Origin: Streptomyces sp. ICC1
GTDB taxonomy: Bacteria > Actinomycetota > Actinomycetes > Streptomycetales > Streptomycetaceae
Direction: 5' to 3'
Assembly (NCBI RefSeq): GCF_003287935.1
Contig: NZ_CP030287.1
Span: forward strand, 4,740,267 to 4,804,266
Length of the DNA: 64,000 bases
Positions 59,420 to 64,000 of this stretch are shown here, one piece after another. Below the pieces are notes generated by a model, which worked only from the letters and a program-made list of their open reading frames with translations, searched no databases and was not told the DNA's origin. Each line of letters opens with the position of its first letter. The stretch's first letter is position 1. The translations under genes were made by a program, and so were the position numbers.

Positions 59420-59679
59420 GGGGTCTCCTTGAGCATCGTCCGCTTCGTGTGATCGCATGCCCCGAGGCTAGGAACCCGCCCTGGTACGGCACATCGCCCA
59501 AGGGCACGAGGACCCAGGTCCCGTTTATCCCTGGTCTGGGACCTGCGGCCCGGTCCCGCCTCCTCCTCCGGGAGGAGACCGTCGGCGGGGCTGCGCTGAG
59601 GGCCGTCCCGGCCACGCGCCTGCCGCAAGGGGAGATCGCCGCACTGGCATGCTGTCAGGGGTTCTTCGGCTCCAGAATC
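59420..59679. other. Upstream region of the hydrolase gene, no gene seen
   Basis: Contains the minus-strand ribosome site and presumably the promoter for the TAP hydrolase. Nothing else was recognised. Confidence 0.4.
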
Positions 59680-60012
59680 GAGACGACCCCGTGTCTGCTT
59701 CCCAGGATCCTCTGGCTCTTCACATCGGTCTTCACCGCCGCGGGATCGGTCATCGGCGTCGTCGCCTCCCTCAAGATCCGACGCGCCCGGTTCCTGCTGA
59801 GGGAGGGCAGTACTGCGAGGGGGTGGTGACCCGTCTTGAGGAGAGCCGGATCGCGCTGGCCTCGGATGCCGGCAGCACCAGGCGGAGCGTCGGAACCACC
59901 GTGTACTACCCGGTCATCACTTGGAGCACGGGCGACGGCCGCGCAATGGAAACCAGGACGAACATCGCTCGACCCAAGGACAGGACCCTTTCCGTCGGTG
60001 CCCGCGTCGAGG
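59680..60012 (+). pseudogene. DUF3592-type gene, frameshifted and truncated
   Basis: One frame gives LWLFTSVFTAAGSVIGVVAS then LKIRRARFLLREGSTARGW and a stop; the next frame continues EGVVTRLEESRIALASDAGS, then TRRSVGTTVYYPVITWSTGD and TRTNIARPKDRTLSVGARVE. Together they make a DUF3592 protein (membrane helix plus beta domain). A single missing base near 59817 explains the shift. After about 60012 the expected end is replaced by unrelated sequence. No start codon is evident. Confidence 0.65.
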
Positions 60013-60063
60013 GCCGTTTTGGTGCCGGTCGGGTTGGCGTGTGTCTTTGTGATGGCTCGCAGT

Positions 60064-60399
60064 TCAGATGGGGAAAGCGGCCGAGACACGGGCCAGGTCT
60101 TGCGGTGTGAGGGCGAAGGCGTTGGACGGGTTGCGGTAGGAGTGCCCGCCGTCGTCCACGCGGACGCCGTTCTTGTTCGCCCAGTGCGAGGGTCCTGTTG
60201 CGCCCTGGCCGTCGGCTAGAGCGGTAGCGAGTCCTTCGGGGTCTTCAACGGTTGTCCGGGCAGCGAGGGCTGTCGTGAGGCGGCTTTTCGCGCCTTCTGG
60301 GGCGCGGTCGTCTCCAAGTGCCGGCAGCAGTAGCAGGAGTCGGCTGTCTGGGTCGGCGGTGCTGCCTCCCGGCAGCTGGTTGTCGGCGGCGGAGAGCAA
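60064..60399 (-). CDS. Hypothetical protein, possibly a fragment
   Basis: 111 residues on the minus strand, ending GHSYRNPSNAFALTPQDLAR and VSAAFPI. The C-terminal 45 residues look protein-like and polar; the first part is Ala/Leu/Thr-rich. The start (TTG, CTG or ATG-free region) is unclear and no family is recognised. It lies among pseudogenes, so it may be the end of a lost gene. Confidence 0.3.
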   Translation of the reverse strand: MLSAADNQLPGGSTADPDSRLLLLLPALGDDRAPEGAKSRLTTALAARTTVEDPEGLATALADGQGATGPSHWANKNGVRVDDGGHSYRNPSNAFALTPQDLARVSAAFPI

Positions 60400-60610
60400 C
60401 TCGGGCCAGGATCACGGGCCGGGCCTTGCACACCGAGATCACCACCCGCGGATCCAACGGGTCCTACCTCCTGCTCGCCCCGGACAGTGCCCCTCCGCCG
60501 CCACTGCTACCGCCACCTTCCGTCCGGCAGGTCACCGGCTGGCTGACCCGCCATCCCGCCGTCCTTACCCCCGATGCGACCGTCCAACGCAAGGCCGTAC
60601 TGGCCCACTG

Positions 60611-61740
60611 ATGCGCGTCCTGTGCGCTCACCTCGACCGCCTGGAGGAGATGAGCAACACCGAGACGAGGGTGGCGACCGAACTCCTCATCGACACCGGA
60701 CGGCGCCCCGACGAGATCTACACCCTGGCCTGGGGCTGTCTGGAAAGCGACCCCGACGGATCACCCGTGCTCGTCTACGACAACCACAAGGCCTACCGGC
60801 TCGGTCGCCGTCTCCCCTTCGGCGGCGAGACCGCCGAGGTGATCCGCCGCCAGCAGCAACGCGTCCGCGACCGCTTCCCGGCCACCGAGCCGCCCGGCTC
60901 AAGCTCCTGCCCCGGCCTCGAACGAACCCCGAGGGCACCAAGACGTACAAGGACATCACTCTGGCCCACGGCACCTGGGTGGCTTCGCTGCCTGACCTCG
61001 TCGTCCCGGTCATCACCACCGAGGCCGGCACCCCGGTCACCCACCTGGTGCCCTTCGACAAGACCCGCGTCTTCCCCTACGCCTACCGGCACTGCTACGC
61101 ACAGCGGCACGCCGACGCCGGAGTGCACCCCGACGTCCTCGAGGAGCTGATGGACCACCGGCTCATCTCCACCACCCAGGGCTACTACCGGGTCGGTGCG
61201 GAGCGGCGCAGGGAAGCCGTCGACCGGGTCACGGCCCTGCAGTTCGACCGGCACGGCAACCGGGTCTGGCGCGAGGTCCAGAGCCTTCTGGACTTCGAGC
61301 ATGTCCGGCGTGCGATCGGGGAGGTCGCCACCCCGTACGGGGTCTGCCGCGAACCCTCCAACGTCGCCGCGGGCGGCCACGCGTGCCCGCTGCGGTTCCG
61401 GTGCCTGGGCTGTGAGCACTTCTCCACCGACGTCTCCTACCTCCCCGACCTCCAGGCCCACCTCGCCGACCTGCTGCGCAGCCGGGAACGGCTGATGTCC
61501 GCGTTCGAAGCCGACGAATGGGCCCGTACCCAGGCCATGCCCTCGCAGGAGGAGATCAGCCGGGTCCGCCGGCTCACAGACCGCGTCAGCTCCGACCTCG
61601 ACCAGCTCACCGCCGAGGACCGCGCGCAGATCGAACAGGCCGCCACCCTTGTGCGCCGCTCGCGCACCGTCCACCTCGGCATGCCTCGCGTCGGCCAGCC
61701 CCTGCCCGACGTCCGACCCTCAAGGATCCCCCCGTCGTGA
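60611..61740 (+). pseudogene. Tyrosine recombinase (Tn554 TnpB-like), frameshifted
   Basis: From ATG 60611 one frame gives TRVATELLIDTGRRPDEIYT (first catalytic arginine) and KAYRLGRRLPFGGETAEVIR. At about 60897 the frame shifts by one base, and the other frame continues LKLLPRPRTNPEGTKTYKDI, then FPYAYRHCYAQRHADAGVHP and ELMDHRLISTTQGYYRV, which holds the second arginine, histidine and catalytic tyrosine region. A cysteine cluster (GHACPLRFRCLGCEHFSTD) near the C-terminus is typical of this Tn554-like recombinase group. The N-terminal core-binding domain is missing. Its stop overlaps the TnpC-like gene. Confidence 0.75.
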
Positions 61741-62260
61741 CCACCGCCATGAACGACGGCCGCCAGGCCGATACCGAACGCCGCCGTGCCCGCGTGACGA
61801 GCGCGATCACCACCGCACGGCGCGAGGGAAGCCCACTGACCGCCTCAGCCATCGCCCGCGCCGCCCGTGTCGACCGCACCTTCCTCTACCGCCATCGCGA
61901 CCTCCTCGACGCACTTCACACCGCGGCGCACGAACCGGCCAGGCCGCCCGGGACTGGGCCAACAGTCACTTCGGTATCGCTTCAGGCCGATCTCGCCAAT
62001 GCGGGTGCCCGCAGTGCCCGCTTGGCCGCGCGCGTCCAGCAGCTCGAAGAGCGCCTGTCGAAGGCGCTCGGCGAAGAGATCTGGCGGGCCTCCGGTCTCG
62101 GGCCACCCGGCGACGTTGCCGAGCTGAACAGTCGGATCACCAGGCTCGAACAGAGCAATGTTGAGCTGACGCGCGCTTGAGGAGCGTCAAGCCGAACTTG
62201 AAGCCGCCCGAGCAGCCAACCGCGACCTGACCCGCGCCCTCAACCAGAAAAGCTCACGCA
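61737..62260 (+). pseudogene. TnpC-like/DUF6262 protein, frameshifted near the end
   Basis: GTG 61737 overlaps the recombinase stop. The 147-residue frame has an N-terminal helix-turn-helix-like region (LTASAIARAARVDRTFLYRH) and a coiled coil (SARLAARVQQLEERLSKALG, then ELNSRITRLEQSNVELTR). This is the DUF6262/TnpC accessory protein of Tn554-type elements. After VELTR a one-base insertion (about 62176) gives an early stop; the neighbouring frame continues LEERQAELEAARAANRDLTR and ALNQKS, the expected end. Recombinase and accessory gene are therefore both damaged. Confidence 0.7.
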
Positions 62261-62363
62261 TCTCCACACGGTGTTTGCGGGCATTCGCCTGCGATGCCAT
62301 GTCATTTCGGTCACCGTCTGAGTGCTCCGGGCGGCGGGCCCAAGCGGTGGCCGTACTCGGTCA

Positions 62364-63467
62364 GAGGGCGTTTAGCTCTTTATTGAGGTCTTTTGAGCTG
62401 GTATGGGATTGTGGCTGGTCGGGGCTGCTGGGGTTCGTGTGGTTCATGATGCGAAAGTGGCTGCCAGGCGGACGTCTTGGGCTGCCTCCTCCTGTTTCAT
62501 CCCAAGGCGCCGGGCTTCGCGCTGTGTGCTTCGGGCGCCGGTCCGCGCGCCTGGGCCGCCTGGGTAGCCCGGAATCATGCCTGAACGCCGCCGATACCCA
62601 AGCGATCTGTCCGATGCCCGGTGGGAGTTGGTCGAGCCGGTCCTGACCGCCTGGCGGTCCGAGCGCCGTGGCCGCGGCCTGGACATCGGCCGGCCTCCGG
62701 ACCACGATCTGCGGAGCCTGCTGGACGCAGTCCTCTACGTGAACCGGACGGGCATCCCGTGGCGCTACCTTCCGCACGACTACCCGCACTGGAACACCGT
62801 CTACGCCTACTTCGCCCGCTGGCGGGAAGAAGGTGTCTTCGATCAGCTCAACAGTCTCCTACGCCGGCAAGTGCGCAGGCAGGAAGGCCGGGAGGAGGAA
62901 CCGACCGCCTTTGTCATCGACTCCCAGAGCATCAAGACGTCCACCAATGTGCCCGTCTCGGAGCAGGGGATCGACGCCGGGAAGAAAATCGTCGGCCGCA
63001 AGCGGAGCATCGTCATCGACACCGTCGGGCTCCTCCTCACGGTTCTGGTCACCGCCGCCAACGTGCAGGACTCGATCGCCGGCCAGACCCTCATCGAGCG
63101 GGTCGCCGTCGAGCATCCCACCGTCCGCAAGACCTGGGTGGACGGCGGCTACCGCCAGCACCTCGTCGAATACGCCGCAACCCTCGGTATCGACATGCAC
63201 ATCGTCCGACGCGACCCCACCACCAGGGGATTTACCGTCCTGCCCCGCCGTTGGACTGTCGAGAGAACGCTCGGATGGCTCATGAACCACCGCCGCCTGG
63301 CCCGCGACTACGAAGCTTGCCCCCACCGCTCCGAAGCCATGATCCACCTCGCAATGATCAACCTCATGACCCGCAGACTCACCGCCGAATCCACCCCCAG
63401 CTGGCGCGGCGCATGAACTACCCTCAACCCGGCAATCTGGGATGAAACAACGGGATGAAACGCCCTC
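62364..63467 (+). mobile_element. IS5-family insertion sequence, complete
   Basis: Terminal inverted repeats GAGGGCGTTT (62364-62373) and AAACGCCCTC (63458-63467) bound a 1104-bp element with one full transposase gene. A 3-bp target duplication TCA flanks it (62361-62363 and 63468-63470). Intact ends, duplication and open transposase suggest recent insertion next to the decayed Tn554-like remnant. Confidence 0.85.
62577..63416 (+). CDS. IS5-family transposase
   Basis: 279 residues from ATG 62577. N-terminal DUF4096-like region (YPSDLSDARWELVEPVLTAW, later RTGIPWRYLPHDYPHWNTVY) followed by the DDE catalytic domain: D in AFVIDSQSIKT, D in KTWVDGGYRQ and E in WTVERTLGWLMNHRRLARDY. The C-terminal LAMINLMTRRLT is typical. 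It is uninterrupted and lies inside intact inverted repeats, so it should be active unless regulated. It carries out cut-and-paste or replicative transposition of its own element. Confidence 0.95.
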   Translation: MPERRRYPSDLSDARWELVEPVLTAWRSERRGRGLDIGRPPDHDLRSLLDAVLYVNRTGIPWRYLPHDYPHWNTVYAYFARWREEGVFDQLNSLLRRQVRRQEGREEEPTAFVIDSQSIKTSTNVPVSEQGIDAGKKIVGRKRSIVIDTVGLLLTVLVTAANVQDSIAGQTLIERVAVEHPTVRKTWVDGGYRQHLVEYAATLGIDMHIVRRDPTTRGFTVLPRRWTVERTLGWLMNHRRLARDYEACPHRSEAMIHLAMINLMTRRLTAESTPSWRGA

Positions 63468-63470
63468 TCA

Positions 63471-64000
63471 GCGGGAAACGGCACCGGCCTTCAGCAGCAG
63501 AACGACACCCCACAACCCGCCCACCAGCCAAAACACCCTACTGAAAGCCCTGTCACCAACCACCGCAAATCACACGTCGCGCATCAACTCCGCTGTCTCG
63601 ACGCCCTCGTCCGCGTACACCGGGACAGCAAGACGGCCTGGCTGGACGAGGAGGTACCGGAGCGCCTTGCGGGGCTTCGGGGCGCTGGACTGCGCGCTGC
63701 GCGGGCCGGGTTGCGGGCGGTCCGGGAGCGGCTGCGGGCGAGCCGCCAGCACCGTACGAGCCGGGTCCTCGCGCTGGCGCCTGCGCTGCGAGCCGGACTC
63801 GACGAGCGGGGGTGGCTGCGGAAGTGGGAGCCCCGTCCCCGAAGACGCACCCCGCTCCGGACAGCCCTACGGCGGCACCGGACCCGGCGCCGGACGCGGG
63901 CTCACCGGCCGGCTCTGCATCGCCCTCCCAGGCGCCCTGTGGGAGCCGCTGCACCACGGGGTCTACTGGAGCCATCACCGTCCCCGTCGAACACGCGGGA
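63471..64000. other. Right-edge region, no confident gene
   Basis: From about 63560 all frames are open on both strands because of very high GC. A minus-strand frame ends RKALRYLLVQPGRLAVPVYA then DEGVETAELMRDV, which looks protein-like, while a plus-strand frame with CLDALVRVHRDSKTAWLDEE is equally plausible. Without a start or family match I annotate neither. Confidence 0.4.

Noticed and set aside
63553..63978. Open frames on both strands at the right edge
   Set aside because: All frames are open because of extreme GC content; no start, ribosome site or family pattern distinguishes one of them.

Overview
The window is high-GC actinobacterial DNA, almost certainly Streptomyces. Supporting signs are pervasive third-position G/C, many GTG starts and GTGA stop/start overlaps, an LAETG sortase substrate, snapalysin, DUF5753-type XRE regulators and families such as DUF6919, DUF6879, DUF6233 and DUF6529. 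Family names come from recognising motifs by eye; no database search was run.

Layout. (1) 1-4302: end of a respiratory nitrate reductase operon (narH fragment, narJ, narI). It is translationally coupled to a heme-type radical SAM/SPASM protein and followed by a HemY-like porphyrinogen oxidase. (2) 4303-25792: a mobile-element block. It starts directly after the hemY stop codon with a gene that has lost its start. It carries many small conserved plasmid-type proteins, an orphan Pycsar-type membrane effector, a DUF4097 protein, a NUDIX hydrolase, a palindrome-rich 1 kb non-coding region that looks like an oriT, a 1448-residue MobF relaxase/helicase, a B12 riboswitch, a DUF6879/XRE regulatory cassette and a replication-relaxation protein. 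I see no integrase, coupling protein or TraB translocase, so it is probably mobilizable or decayed. A 20-bp motif recurs at three sites, with related copies at two more, and two dyad operators sit over one promoter. (3) 25831-43804: ordinary chromosomal genes for cell-envelope polymers (two LCP ligases, a sugar nucleotidyltransferase, a UDP-sugar dehydrogenase, a GT87 mannosyltransferase, GtrA), an acyl-CoA thioesterase and dehydrogenase, purK-purE-dipeptidase plus a degenerate dipeptidase paralogue, a two-component system and a POT transporter. (4) 43898-47378: a three-gene sortase-related surface-protein operon, cut at its 5' end.

(5) 47372-64000: a decayed accessory region. It holds a chimeric P-type ATPase remnant, a barstar-like protein, fragments of an HNH nuclease, a DegT aminotransferase, a DUF3732 ATPase and a LuxR regulator, secreted ricin-lectin and snapalysin genes, an alpha/beta hydrolase with an altered nucleophile elbow, IS5 and ISL3 remnants, a secreted tripeptidyl-aminopeptidase-type hydrolase, a frameshifted Tn554-like recombinase/TnpC pair and one complete IS5-family element with a 3-bp target duplication. 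The abutting gene fragments at 47.37 kb mark a rearrangement breakpoint.

The points most worth following up are the candidate oriT, the element-wide operator motif and double dyad in front of the Pycsar-like gene, the B12 riboswitch inside mobile DNA, the heme-synthesis genes joined to nar, and the dipeptidase paralogue lacking its metal ligands.
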